Positions 8,829-18,567 of a DNA stretch of 64,000 nucleotides are shown here, piece after piece. Within the stretch, counting starts at the first letter, position 1; each line of letters opens with the position of its first letter. Location of the stretch: positions 248,001-312,000 of the forward strand of contig JADJTI010000004.1 in assembly GCA_016711265.1 (NCBI GenBank), read 5' to 3'. This stretch comes from Austwickia sp. Its GTDB lineage: Bacteria > Actinomycetota > Actinomycetes > Actinomycetales > Dermatophilaceae. The notes under the pieces were generated by a model, which ran no database searches, had not been told where the DNA came from, and was given only the letters and a program-made list of their open reading frames with translations. The position numbers and the translations under genes are program-made.

Positions 8829-10448
8829 GCTCGACGGCCGGGCGGCGAACGGCGTGCTCAGACGCGGCGACAACACACCGATCAGCGCGTAGGCGTCGCG
8901 TGCCGGAACGTCGAGGATCTTGACCGAGCCATCGCCGGCCGCGGTGGTGGCGACCAGGGTGCACAGTCCTACCCGACGCTGGAAGAAGCTGGTCTGGAGG
9001 TTCCAGCCGATGATCCCCGACCAGGCCAACACGTTGGTGGTGCGCGGGAACAGGCCGGCCCTGGCGACCAGATAGCCCGGCACCACGGCGTGGCCCAGGC
9101 AGCGGTATCGCTGCTCCGCCAGGATCGGGGCGATGACCAGCGGAATCGCTGACGCGGCGATAATCCAGGGGTACCAGTGCCACCACCACCCAGGCCCGCC
9201 CACCAGTGCCAGGACCGCCAGCCCGCCCAGCACGGCCCGGGTGTGCCGCCGTCGACGCGCGGCCGGGCCGTGCGAGGTCAGGGTGACCGACAGCGGTTCG
9301 GCGGTGCGCAACACCTCGCCGGCCACCCGCCGTACCTCGCCGGCGGGCGCAGGTGGGGTGAGCACCGAACGCCCGGGGACGGCCTCCACGCCCAGCGGAC
9401 CGGTACCGGTGAGCAGTGCGGTCAGGCGAGCGGCGCCAACGAGTCGCAGCATCGCCGGTTCGGCCAGGCTGACCCCGCGGACGCGGGCCTCCTCGATGCT
9501 CACGGCACGGGTGGTCAACAGCCCGCGGGCGACGTGCAGCGTTCCGGCGTGATGCCGGGTGAGCGAGAAGTTCCAATAGCTCAGCACGTAGGCGGTCAGC
9601 GACAGCACCGTGATCAGGGTGCCAAGGATGAGCAGAGCTTCGATGGCGATGGTCCACCACGCGGCCTGCGCCAGGTGGGTTTCGACGGCCCGGCCGACCT
9701 CTGACTCGATGACCCGCACGATGAGGTCGTTGCCGAACTGGGCGAGGAACCCCCAGACGGCCAGCGCCACCAGCCAGCCCGAGAAGGTGAAGGGAGCGTA
9801 GCGAACCCAGCTCCGCTGGAACCGCGACAGCTCGGTTTCGGTGGCGTCCCTCGGGTACGTCGGGTAGCCGGCTGGTGCGGGCACCGCGGGCGCTGTGGCC
9901 CCCGCGGGCAGTGTGGCCCCCGCGAGCAGTGTGGCCCCCGCGGGACCGGCCAGCCCAGGGTGCTCCGTCCCGGAGAGCTGAGCGGTGTCGGCGCTGCGGT
10001 GCAAGAGTTCGGCGCGTAGGTCAGCGGCGGCAGCGGCACCGAGGCCGTCGAGAGTGACGGGGGTCCCCGCTCCCGTGCCGATGGTCACCTTGGCCAGGCC
10101 CAAGAGCCGGTGCAGCACGGGGGCCGTGACGTCAACGGTGCGCACGCGATCGATCGGCGCGGTCAGCGTGGCCCGCTGCAGCAGGCCGCGCCGTAGTTGT
10201 AGCTGGTCCGGACCGATCCGATACGTGGTGGTGAAGTACCTGCCGAAGCCCACCACGACCGGTACGACGACCATCGCCGCCTGGAGCTGCCAGGGCATCC
10301 CATCGTCCTGGGCCCGGCCCAGCAGGAACACGCCGATGACTGCGGGCAGGAAGGTGAGCACCTCGTTGACCGGGTGGATGAGCAGCATGCGGGCGCTGAG
10401 CCGGCGCCAGGGCACCTGCAGCGGCGGACCACCGGAGGGCGCGGACAT
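8826..10448 (-). CDS. PH-domain membrane protein, YdbT-like
   Basis: 540-residue membrane protein with repeated bacterial PH (bPH2, formerly DUF304) domains. Each repeat has a pair of membrane helices followed by a beta-rich segment, with the family signature RIGPDQLQLRRGLLQR ... RVRTVDVTAPVLHRLLGLAKV in the first repeat and ALTRHHAG-like and VPGYLVARAGLFPRTTNV segments in later ones. The function in Actinobacteria is unknown; in Bacillus, ydbS-ydbT affect resistance to certain bacteriocins. It is encoded 90 bp downstream of the YdbS-like partner. An Ala/Gly/Pro linker near residues 150-180 contains short sequence repeats (AGPAGATLLAGATLPAGAT). Confidence 0.88.
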   Translation of the reverse strand: MSAPSGGPPLQVPWRRLSARMLLIHPVNEVLTFLPAVIGVFLLGRAQDDGMPWQLQAAMVVVPVVVGFGRYFTTTYRIGPDQLQLRRGLLQRATLTAPIDRVRTVDVTAPVLHRLLGLAKVTIGTGAGTPVTLDGLGAAAAADLRAELLHRSADTAQLSGTEHPGLAGPAGATLLAGATLPAGATAPAVPAPAGYPTYPRDATETELSRFQRSWVRYAPFTFSGWLVALAVWGFLAQFGNDLIVRVIESEVGRAVETHLAQAAWWTIAIEALLILGTLITVLSLTAYVLSYWNFSLTRHHAGTLHVARGLLTTRAVSIEEARVRGVSLAEPAMLRLVGAARLTALLTGTGPLGVEAVPGRSVLTPPAPAGEVRRVAGEVLRTAEPLSVTLTSHGPAARRRRHTRAVLGGLAVLALVGGPGWWWHWYPWIIAASAIPLVIAPILAEQRYRCLGHAVVPGYLVARAGLFPRTTNVLAWSGIIGWNLQTSFFQRRVGLCTLVATTAAGDGSVKILDVPARDAYALIGVLSPRLSTPFAARPSS

Positions 10449-10538
10449 TGCCTCATGGTCTCACGGCTGGTGGGCGCGCTCTCAGCGATCGAGCCGCGGC
10501 GCGGTTCGCGGGAGCCGGTGGACCTCCTGCGGTGGCGC

Positions 10539-11276
10539 TCAGGTCGCGTCGTCGGTGGTGAGCCCGGCGACGCGGGTCAACTCGGCCACCAACCGTTCGA
10601 CCGTGCCGCGTTCGAGTCCCGCGATGTGCAGCGGACCGGCCGCCGAGGCGGTGGTGACCACCAGGGTGCCCAGCCCGAACAGGCGCTCGATAGGGCCGAA
10701 CTGGGCGTCGACGGTCTGGATGCGCGAGATCGGGGCCAGCCGGCGTTCTTGGGAGAACCAGCCGGTCTGGGTGTAGACGGCCTCGTCGGTGACCTCCCAC
10801 CGGTGCACGCGGTATCGCCAGAACGGGCTGACCCCGACGTGCAGGACCGCCAGGACCAGCAGCGCCGCGAGCACCGGCCATTGGATCGATCGGCGGGAAT
10901 GATCCAGGATCAGCCAGGCCGCCATCGCCCCCAGCGGGAACAGGTGCAGCACCGCGGCCGCGGTCATCCACATCGACGTGGCCTTGGGACTGACCCGGTG
11001 GGCCGGTTCGCGCAGGTCCCGGACGTCGCTCGCCCCGTCGCCGGCATCGGTCGGGCCGCCGGCGGACGGCGCCGCGGCACCCGGCCAGCCAGCGAGCGCG
11101 TCGCCGGTGCCTGTGGATGCCGAGGTCACGGCACCAGGCCAGGAGGAGCCGGGATCGCGGCGCACCTCGATCGGTCGGCCCGGCCAGCGTGGCACTGTCG
11201 GCGCCACGGATCGACGCCCTCCGGCTCCGGGCCAAGAGTCCGGTGGCAACGGGTCATTCGTCGGCAACGTTGACAT
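10539..11276 (-). CDS. PH-domain membrane protein, YdbS-like
   Basis: 245 residues. The N-terminal 90 residues are low-complexity (Pro/Gly/Ala). They are followed by two membrane helices (about 100-140) and one bPH2 domain with the family motif RLAPISRIQTVDAQFGPIERLFGLGTLVVTTASAAG. It is the upstream partner of the YdbT-like gene; the two are nearly always adjacent and probably form a complex. The promoter should lie within 11277-11370, where no clear -35/-10 pair was seen. Confidence 0.87.
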   Translation of the reverse strand: MSTLPTNDPLPPDSWPGAGGRRSVAPTVPRWPGRPIEVRRDPGSSWPGAVTSASTGTGDALAGWPGAAAPSAGGPTDAGDGASDVRDLREPAHRVSPKATSMWMTAAAVLHLFPLGAMAAWLILDHSRRSIQWPVLAALLVLAVLHVGVSPFWRYRVHRWEVTDEAVYTQTGWFSQERRLAPISRIQTVDAQFGPIERLFGLGTLVVTTASAAGPLHIAGLERGTVERLVAELTRVAGLTTDDAT

Positions 11277-11373
11277 AGTTCCAGGGTGTCACGAGTCGAT
11301 CGTCGCGCGGCACCCTGGCGGCTGCTGCCGTGGGGACGCCGCCCGCGCTCCTGTCTGACGCACGGCTCCTTAC

Positions 11374-11411
11374 GTGCGTACTTCGGCTCGACATCGAGCC
11401 GAACGACGCAC
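11374..11411. repeat. Long hairpin, possible bidirectional terminator
   Basis: Arms of 18 bp (11374-11391 and 11394-11411) with two mismatches; the inner 10 bp TTCGGCTCGA / TCGAGCCGAA are perfect around a 2-nt centre. No T-run follows on either side. It could be a terminator or a transposon-end palindrome. Confidence 0.55.
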
Positions 11412-11487
11412 ATGGCGCGTGCTTCTGCGCCTCCCGGTGGCCGCGCTGAGAGCGGCACCACGTCCGGATCCCCAGGCACACCAAAAG

Positions 11488-11529
11488 GCCTGGGTCGCAA
11501 CACCGTGTTCACGGTGTTGCGACCCAGGC
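11488..11529. repeat. Perfect palindrome with 20-bp arms, IS-end-like
   Basis: Arms 11488-11507 and 11510-11529 are exact reverse complements around a 2-nt centre. Read on the minus strand it is followed by CCTTTTGG, so it could also act as a terminator. The outer tail GACCCAGGCACAAACGTGGA recurs at 12429-12448 next to a second, diverged palindrome, so both belong to one element family, most likely the IS481-type element whose transposase remnant lies between them. Confidence 0.75.
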
Positions 11530-11651
11530 ACAAACGTGGAGCTGAGGGTGTCTGAGTTCACATCGTTGACAACGCTGACGTGCGGTTTTGGTGGTGATCG
11601 TTGACCGGTGAGTCGCGTCATCGTTGACGGTGTGGACGCGCACCATCGGAG

Positions 11652-11906
11652 ATGGCCTCCCGTGAGAAGAACCACGTGATCGTCTGCTACGTCATCGACC
11701 AGCAGCACAGCATCGCCGAGGCCGCCGCCCGCTTCGGGGTCTCCCGTCGCAGGGTCCACGTACTCACCCAGCGTTACCTCGCCGACGGCCCGGCCGGGAT
11801 CGCACCGCGCTCGGCCTGTGCCTGGCAACGCCGATCCCGCGCCACGGTAACGTCGCCCACCGGTCGGAACCTCCGCGGCAGAACGGTCGGTCACGCTCAA
11901 CCATGA
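11652..11906 (+). pseudogene. IS481-family transposase, N-terminal fragment
   Basis: The first 55 residues match the leucine-zipper/HTH head of IS481-family transposases: VIVCYVIDQQHSIAEAAARF, then GVSRRRVHVLTQRYLADGPAGI and APRS. After APRS the frame leaves the family and ends at 84 residues, whereas full-length proteins have 300-400 residues and a DDE domain. It is therefore a dead remnant. It sits between the two related palindromes at 11488 and 12395, which fits a decayed element. Confidence 0.7.
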
Positions 11907-11935
11907 GGCCGCGCCGGCTGGTGCCCAACCGCGCA

Positions 11936-12032
11936 TTCCCCGAGCCCTACCGCGGAATTCCCCGAGCCCTACCGCGGAATTCCCCGAGCCCTACCGCGCA
12001 TTCCCCGAGCCCTACCGCGCAATTCCCGAAAC
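11936..12032. repeat. Tandem repeat, about four copies of a 21-22 bp unit
   Basis: Unit ATTCCCCGAGCCCTACCGCG plus one or two bases, with copies starting near 11936, 11957, 11979 and 12000 and a degenerate fifth at about 12021. There are no unique spacers between units, so this is a minisatellite and not a CRISPR array. Confidence 0.85.
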
Positions 12033-12353
12033 GACGATTCCGCACCGTACGCGCCGCCGAAAAGTCACTTTGGCGCTGCCTGCTTCGACGATTCGGTGCC
12101 TAACTGACGCTTCGGCGCTGGGCAAGGTGCGGATTCGTCGTCTCGTGAGAGTCCGGCCTTCACCTCTTCACGGCCATCCAGCGCCGGAGGCCAGATTCGC
12201 TGATTCCGAGCTCCTTTGGCGATCGCGGCAACCGAGGTCCAGCCTCGGTGCCCGGGAAACCGGGTCAGACTCCCAGGACATCAACCCCGACAAGGACGAC
12301 CAACCACACCTGCCCCCCGGCAGCACCACACCAAGAAACGTTGACACCCCGAG

Positions 12354-12437
12354 TCGCGACATCCTTGACATCACCGTGAACCCACGCAAAAAAGCCTGAG
12401 CCGCGACACCCCTGTCAAGGATGTCGCGACCCAGGCA
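12354..12437. repeat. Nested inverted repeats, IS end / minus-strand terminator-like
   Basis: Perfect 18-bp arms GTCGCGACATCCTTGACA (12354-12371) and its reverse complement (12414-12431) are 42 bp apart. Overlapping the right arm is an imperfect palindrome 12395-12437 preceded by AAAAAA, so that on the minus strand it reads as a stem followed by TTTTTT, a good rho-independent terminator shape. Its outer tail is shared with the palindrome at 11488-11529. Confidence 0.7.
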
Positions 12438-12574
12438 CAAACGTGGACCTCCGTAGAGACCTTGAGAACACCTGCCAAGCCCACAAAACAGTGCATTCCC
12501 GCTGGTCACGAGGCTACTACCGAACCCAGGTGAGAGCGGTTCAACCCCCTGTTCGGGACTCTCGGGGGCCGACC

Positions 12575-12953
12575 GTGCGTGCTGTTGGGAAAGTTCAAAC
12601 ACGCCTGACGCCGGCCCAGATTGACGCGCTGGTGGCCGAGTACAGGGCTGGCGCGAGCACTGCGAACCTGGGCAATACCTTCGGAATCCACCGAAAGACC
12701 GTCGTCGCCCACCTGCGTCGACAAGGCGTCCGCCTACGGCGCGATGGGCTGGAGGCGGGGGACATTCAGAGCGCAATCCAGCTCTACGACGACGGCTGGT
12801 CTCTGGCTCGGATCGGGGCAAGATTCGACACCACTGCCAACCCCGTGAGGGCGGCCCTCCTGGCCCAAGGAGTTGAGATGAGGAAGCCCTGGGAGCGTCC
12901 GCAGCTCGCCCAGGCTGAAGCCGTTGCGAAGTCTGGGGCGCGCAGGGGCACCT

Positions 12954-12973
<20 letters not shown>
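12575..12973 (+). CDS. Helix-turn-helix protein resembling the C-terminal DNA-binding region of serine recombinases
   Basis: About 132 residues if begun at GTG 12575; the frame is open back to 12443, where the added residues look unstructured. Two HTH units of the Hin/resolvase type follow each other: LTPAQIDALVAEYRAGASTA with NTFGIHRKTVVAHLRRQGV, and SAIQLYDDGWSLARIGARF with DTTANPVRAALLAQGV. No catalytic recombinase domain is present. Stand-alone proteins of this kind are common in actinobacterial mobile regions, and a DNA-binding role is inferred. It overlaps the next gene by about 20 bp, so the two may be co-transcribed. Confidence 0.6.
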
Positions 12974-15089
<2,116 letters not shown>

Positions 15090-15308
15090 CTCCTGCCTAC
15101 TGATGCGCAGGGATGTCAGCCGTCGATGAGGCCGAGCCGCCTGAGTTCACCCACCAGGAGCTCGTGGGTTTCCTCCTCCCCCAAGGCAGGGACGTGGATC
15201 ACGGTCGTGGGACTCTGGTCGGCAATCGTTTGATAGCCCTTTGACACTCCGTCGACGTTGTTGCTGTCGGCTTCATACGCGTGGCGAAACAGGAAGACGA
15301 CGTCAGCA

Positions 15309-15336
15309 GAGAGTGGTGCCCAGATGGCTTCTGTAA
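15309..15336. repeat. 28-bp target-site duplication, left copy
   Basis: The sequence GAGAGTGGTGCCCAGATGGC, continuing for 8 more bases to 15336, is identical to 16982-17009 and flanks the IS1634-type element. One copy belongs to the interrupted kinase gene (codons for LTEAIWAPLS on the minus strand). Confidence 0.95.
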
Positions 15337-15337
15337 C

Positions 15338-16981
15338 CTGAGTTCGGCCAAACTAGTGCGCAACCCGGACACGGTGGATGGCGTTCAGGGCGGCCGCGAG
15401 GTCGTCGGGTAGCGGTTCCTCAGCGGTGATGGTCTGCTCGCCGACTTGGATCTCGATGGTCCGGTAGCGGCGGGCGGTCCGCACGAATTTCTTGATGCTC
15501 CAGCCGGTTTGGTCCTCGACCCACCTGCTCACAGCCAACGCTGCGAACACGACGCTCAGGTGCGCCTGGATGCTCTCGCGCTTGTGGTGGAAGATCGGGC
15601 GGGCCTGTAGGTCGTGCTTGGACATCCGGAAGCTCCGCTCGATCTGGAAGAGCCGGTGGTAGGCGCCGATGACGAAGTCGGCGTCAGCGACGGCGGGGTC
15701 CAGGTTGGTCACGTACGCCTTGATCCCAGCCAGCGACCTGGCCTTGGCCTCCAGCGCCCGGTTGACGGACTTGCTGGCCCCGGTGAGGGTGACGAACCGG
15801 TTCCGTTTGACCGGTGTCTGGCCCTTGACGGCCTTCTCGGCCTTGGCGACCTGCTCGTCGATCCCGCGCAGGGTGCGCCGGGCCCGGTCGTGCTTGTACT
15901 GGTAGTAGAACGTGTGGTCGCGGCGGGTATCGGTCGGGCCGGCGGGCCACGGCTGGGTGAAGACGTGCCCGTCCGGGATCTCGGCGTCGGGGTGTCGCTT
16001 CCGCCAGGCGGTGATGACGTGCGGCTCCTGGGGGATCCTCGCTCCGATGATGAACGACAGGCCGGCGGCCTCGATCGCCTTCTTGTTCGCCTCGGACACC
16101 ATCCCGGCGTCCGCGACGATCGTCACGTCCGGCAGGCCGTGCGCGGCCATGAACGCCTGGATCGTCGGGATCATGGTCAGGGTCTCGGCCTTGTTCCCCT
16201 CGAACGCCTCGACCATCAGCGGGAAGCCGGTGTGGTCGGTCAGCAGCCCGATGGTGATCTGCGGCTCGAGCCGGCGTTCCTTGGAGAAGCCTGGCTCGCG
16301 GAACCCGTCACCGGCGTCGGTCTCGAAGTAGAGCGTGCTCACGTCGTACAGGACAAGGCTGGCCGGGCCGAGCCCGGCCTGCCGAGCGCACGCGGCCGCC
16401 AGCTTCCTGCGGAAGTCCTCCTGCGCGAAGACCGGCAGGCGCCGAGTCACCGTCCGGTAGGCCGGCGCGCTCACGCCGACCTCCTCCAACACCCGGGCCG
16501 AGTCCAGCTTCGAGGTCGGCTCGATGATCCGCGCCAGCACCAGGCCCCGAAACACCGGGTCGCCGGCCGCGGCCTCGAACCCCAAGACCCGGTAGGCGTG
16601 CTCGAGCGCGTCCCACAAGTGCCCCATCCGCGAGGACGTGATCGGCAACGGGCCACCCTGCCGCGGCGCCAAGCCGCTCAGGCCGAGGTCGAGCTCGCCC
16701 TGCCCGCCGGCCAACTTCTGGCGCGCAGCCGCCTTCAACAGCTCCAGCTCGGCCTGCGTGTGCGCCGACCCGATGTGCTCCATCTTCCGGGCGCCTCGCC
16801 GGTTCGAGAACACGATCTGGACCGCCGTCGCCCCCGAAGAGGTCTTCACAGTGCGCACGTACGGGGCCACGAGGACACGATAGGACCCCCGGCTAGTGCA
16901 CAAATCCCGACCGTCGCGACCACAAACCCGCAGGTCAACCCATCACCGACCCGAGCAGGCGGCGAAAATGGCCGAAGTCAG
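15338..16981 (-). mobile_element. IS1634-family insertion sequence
   Basis: About 1.64 kb. Terminal inverted repeats CTGAGTTCGGCCA (15338-15350) and TGGCCGAAGTCAG (16969-16981) match at 12 of 13 positions. One transposase gene fills the element. It is flanked by a 28-bp direct repeat, a long duplication of the kind described for IS1634 and IS1549, and interrupts the thymidylate-kinase-like gene. The intact ends and identical duplication copies suggest a recent insertion. Confidence 0.93.
15353..16903 (-). CDS. IS1634-family transposase
   Basis: About 516 residues from a TTG at 16903; the exact start is uncertain. The DDE catalytic triad can be placed at LYDVSTLYFE (D), IVADAGMVSEANK (D) and YHRLFQIERSFRMSKHDLQA (E), with the insertion-domain spacing of the IS4/IS1634 group. 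The C-terminal HLSVVFAALAVSRWVEDQTG is also typical. The reading frame is intact, so the element may still move. Confidence 0.92.
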   Translation of the reverse strand: MCTSRGSYRVLVAPYVRTVKTSSGATAVQIVFSNRRGARKMEHIGSAHTQAELELLKAAARQKLAGGQGELDLGLSGLAPRQGGPLPITSSRMGHLWDALEHAYRVLGFEAAAGDPVFRGLVLARIIEPTSKLDSARVLEEVGVSAPAYRTVTRRLPVFAQEDFRRKLAAACARQAGLGPASLVLYDVSTLYFETDAGDGFREPGFSKERRLEPQITIGLLTDHTGFPLMVEAFEGNKAETLTMIPTIQAFMAAHGLPDVTIVADAGMVSEANKKAIEAAGLSFIIGARIPQEPHVITAWRKRHPDAEIPDGHVFTQPWPAGPTDTRRDHTFYYQYKHDRARRTLRGIDEQVAKAEKAVKGQTPVKRNRFVTLTGASKSVNRALEAKARSLAGIKAYVTNLDPAVADADFVIGAYHRLFQIERSFRMSKHDLQARPIFHHKRESIQAHLSVVFAALAVSRWVEDQTGWSIKKFVRTARRYRTIEIQVGEQTITAEEPLPDDLAAALNAIHRVRVAH

Positions 16982-17009
16982 GAGAGTGGTGCCCAGATGG
17001 CTTCTGTAA
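16982..17009. repeat. 28-bp target-site duplication, right copy
   Basis: Identical to 15309-15336. It begins the 5' portion of the interrupted kinase gene, which continues to 17272. Confidence 0.95.
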
Positions 17010-17305
17010 GGGTCCGGAAGGTGCGCTCGTCGATTCCGAGGTCGACCTTCCCCCGGCCGTACCAGCCGTAGGCCAACGTTGACCACCACCAGCGGTCGAG
17101 GACCAACGCGCCGCTCTTGGCCTTCGTCGCAAGAGTTGGCATGGATTCGCTGTGACAGGCCAGGTGCGCGAGTTGCCGTGCGAGGAGATCTGTCGGCTGG
17201 GTGTCTTGATCCTCCAACAGGGCGTAGACCCCGCCAGTGAAGCCAGTGAAGCCGGACGGCATGTGCACGAATGGGACTGCTGCACGGATGGGTGACAGTT
17301 CCTAG

Positions 17306-18193
17306 TCACGCCGCCAGTGCGGCGGTGGTGTTCATGATGATTTCGAACTCGAGGGGCGTCAAACGTCCGAGGCGGGGTTGGCGTCGGCGGCGGTGGTAGG
17401 TCCGTTCGATCCAGGTGACGATCGCGATGCGCAGCTGCTCGCGCGTGGTCCACGAGCGGCGGTCCAGGACGTTCTTCTGCAGCAGGGCGAAGAACGATTC
17501 CATGGCGGCGTTGTCGCCGCTGGAGCCGACTCTTCCCATAGACCCGATCATGCGGTGACGGGCCAGGGCGCGCCGGAACTTCCGGCTTCGAAATTGAGAT
17601 CCTCGGTCCGAGTGGACCACGCAGCCGGCGACGTCGCCGCGCATCTGAACGGCGTTCTCAAGTGCCTGGACGGCCAGCCGCGACTTCATCCTCGAGTCGA
17701 TCGAGTACCCGACGATCCGACCGGAGAACACGTCCTTGACCGCGCAGAGGTACACCTTGCCCTCGGCGGTCTTGTGCTCGGTGATGTCGGTCAGCCACAG
17801 CTCGTTCGCCGCGTCGGCTTCGAACACGTGCCGCACCCGGCCGTCCTCATCGGTCACCTCGCAGAGGTCGTCGTGGACGGCAGGGCCGGGCCGGCGGCTC
17901 TTGCCACGCTTGGGCTTGCCGAACGCACTGAACCAGCCGTTGGCCGACGCGATCCGCCACGCAGTGCGGTCCGCCATGGCCTCCCCGGCCCCGCGCGCCT
18001 CATCGGCCAGCAGCCGGTGCCCGAACTCGGGGTCGTCCTTGTGCGCGTCGAACAGGGCGTTCGCGCGATACGCCGCCACCACCTCACTTGAGGTGATGGG
18101 GGCTGCCAACCACCGGTAGTAGGGCTGGCGGGAGAGCTTGAGCACCCGACACGTCACCGTCACAGGGATCCCTGCGGCGGCGAGCTCCGTCAC
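17306..18193 (-). CDS. IS3-family transposase OrfB (rve integrase domain)
   Basis: About 295 residues in its own frame. DDE residues: ELWLTDITEHKTAEGKVYL (D), VVHSDRGSQFRSRKF (D) and GDNAAMESFFALLQKNVLD (E). An upstream HTH_21-type segment and the C-terminal HRRRRQPRLGRLTPLEFE are family-typical. The true product is likely the OrfAB fusion made by frameshifting: in the -1 frame the junction reads KRFYPLVTELAAAGIPVT, the standard start of this domain in IS3 fusions. Confidence 0.94.
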   Translation of the reverse strand: MTELAAAGIPVTVTCRVLKLSRQPYYRWLAAPITSSEVVAAYRANALFDAHKDDPEFGHRLLADEARGAGEAMADRTAWRIASANGWFSAFGKPKRGKSRRPGPAVHDDLCEVTDEDGRVRHVFEADAANELWLTDITEHKTAEGKVYLCAVKDVFSGRIVGYSIDSRMKSRLAVQALENAVQMRGDVAGCVVHSDRGSQFRSRKFRRALARHRMIGSMGRVGSSGDNAAMESFFALLQKNVLDRRSWTTREQLRIAIVTWIERTYHRRRRQPRLGRLTPLEFEIIMNTTAALAA

Positions 18194-18531
18194 GAGCGGG
18201 TAGAACCTTTTCCCGGCAGGTTCGCCTGCGACAGATACGCCGCCGCCCGACGCAGGACTTCGTTCTCCTGTTCGAGAAGACGGTTCCGCTTCTTCAACTC
18301 ACGGATCTCGGCGGCCTCGGTTCGGGTCTGGCCTGGTTTGGCGCCCTCGTCGATGTCGGCGCGACGCAACCACTTCTGCAGCGTCATCGGGTGGACCCCG
18401 AAGTCTCTCGCGATCTGCTCGATCCTCACTCCGGGCTCACGGTTGCGAGCGACGCGGATGATGTCGTCACGGAACTCGCTCGGGTATGGCTTGGGCACAA
18501 CAACATCCTTCCAGGCCCCCCTCCCGGGCAA
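18190..18531 (-). CDS. IS3-family transposase OrfA (HTH_Tnp_1)
   Basis: 113 residues at most; the usual start is the residues VPKPYPSEFRDDIIRVA. A helix-turn-helix covers VRIEQIARDFGVHPMTLQKW and a leucine zipper covers EIRELKKRNRLLEQENEVLR. It overlaps orfB by 4 bp. It ends with a GGGAAAAGG motif (minus strand, 18214-18206) where -1 slippage gives the OrfAB transposase. Confidence 0.93.
   Translation of the reverse strand: MPGRGAWKDVVVPKPYPSEFRDDIIRVARNREPGVRIEQIARDFGVHPMTLQKWLRRADIDEGAKPGQTRTEAAEIRELKKRNRLLEQENEVLRRAAAYLSQANLPGKGSTRS
18206..18214 (-). promoter_or_regulatory. Programmed -1 frameshift site of the IS3 element
   Basis: GGGAAAAGG near the end of orfA. Slipping back one base changes GKGSTRS-stop into GKRFYPLVTELAAAG, which restores the conserved OrfAB junction. 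Confidence 0.7.
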
Positions 18532-18567
18532 GCCAGATCAGATGTCACCCATCCGTGCAGCAGTCCC

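Larger units (their letters stand above)
11277..11651. other. Gene-free stretch at the boundary of the accessory region
   Basis: No convincing gene. It holds the upstream region of the YdbS-like gene, a large imperfect hairpin (11374-11411), a perfect 20-bp-arm palindrome (11488-11529), and the start of IS481-type sequence with scattered GTTGACAACG / CGTTGAC motifs (11565-11635). It marks the step from core to accessory DNA. Confidence 0.6.
11907..12574. other. Gene-free stretch with repeats and IS debris
   Basis: No supported gene. It contains a tandem 21-22 bp repeat (11936-12032), a region without clear features (12033-12340), and a nested set of inverted repeats (12354-12437). Frames open on either strand here have no recognisable protein character. 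Confidence 0.6.
15116..17272 (-). pseudogene. Thymidylate-kinase-like P-loop nucleotide kinase, N-terminally truncated and split by an IS
   Basis: Minus-strand gene in two parts: 17272-16982 and 15336-15116. Joined after removing one copy of the 28-bp duplication, they read in one frame: VHMPSGFTGFTGGVYALLED, LVLDRWWWSTLAYGWYGRG, TEAIWAPLSADVVFLFRHAY, EADSNNVDGVSKGYQTIADQ, TTVIHVPALGEEETHELL and VGELRRLGLIDG, then stop. The DRWWWST and ADVVFLF blocks resemble dTMP-kinase-like P-loop kinases. The N-terminus with the expected P-loop (GxxGxGKS/T) is missing at the IS3 end (17273). It is convergent with, and 26 bp from, the helical-domain gene. In phage enzymes these two domain types occur in one 5-hmdU kinase, so the pair was probably functional together. 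Confidence 0.6.
17273..18567 (-). mobile_element. IS3-family insertion sequence
   Basis: About 1.3 kb bounded by perfect 25-bp inverted repeats (17273-17297 and 18543-18567; inner sequence ACTGCTGCACGGATGGGTGA). It encodes orfA and orfB with a -1 frameshift signal between them. The three bases outside each end differ (AAT on the left, GTC on the right), so no target duplication is present. The genes on both sides lack their N-termini, so this copy appears to sit at a deletion or recombination junction. Confidence 0.92.

Noticed and set aside
11936..12032. Possible CRISPR array
   Set aside because: Units are contiguous with no unique spacers and no cas gene is near; it is a simple tandem repeat.
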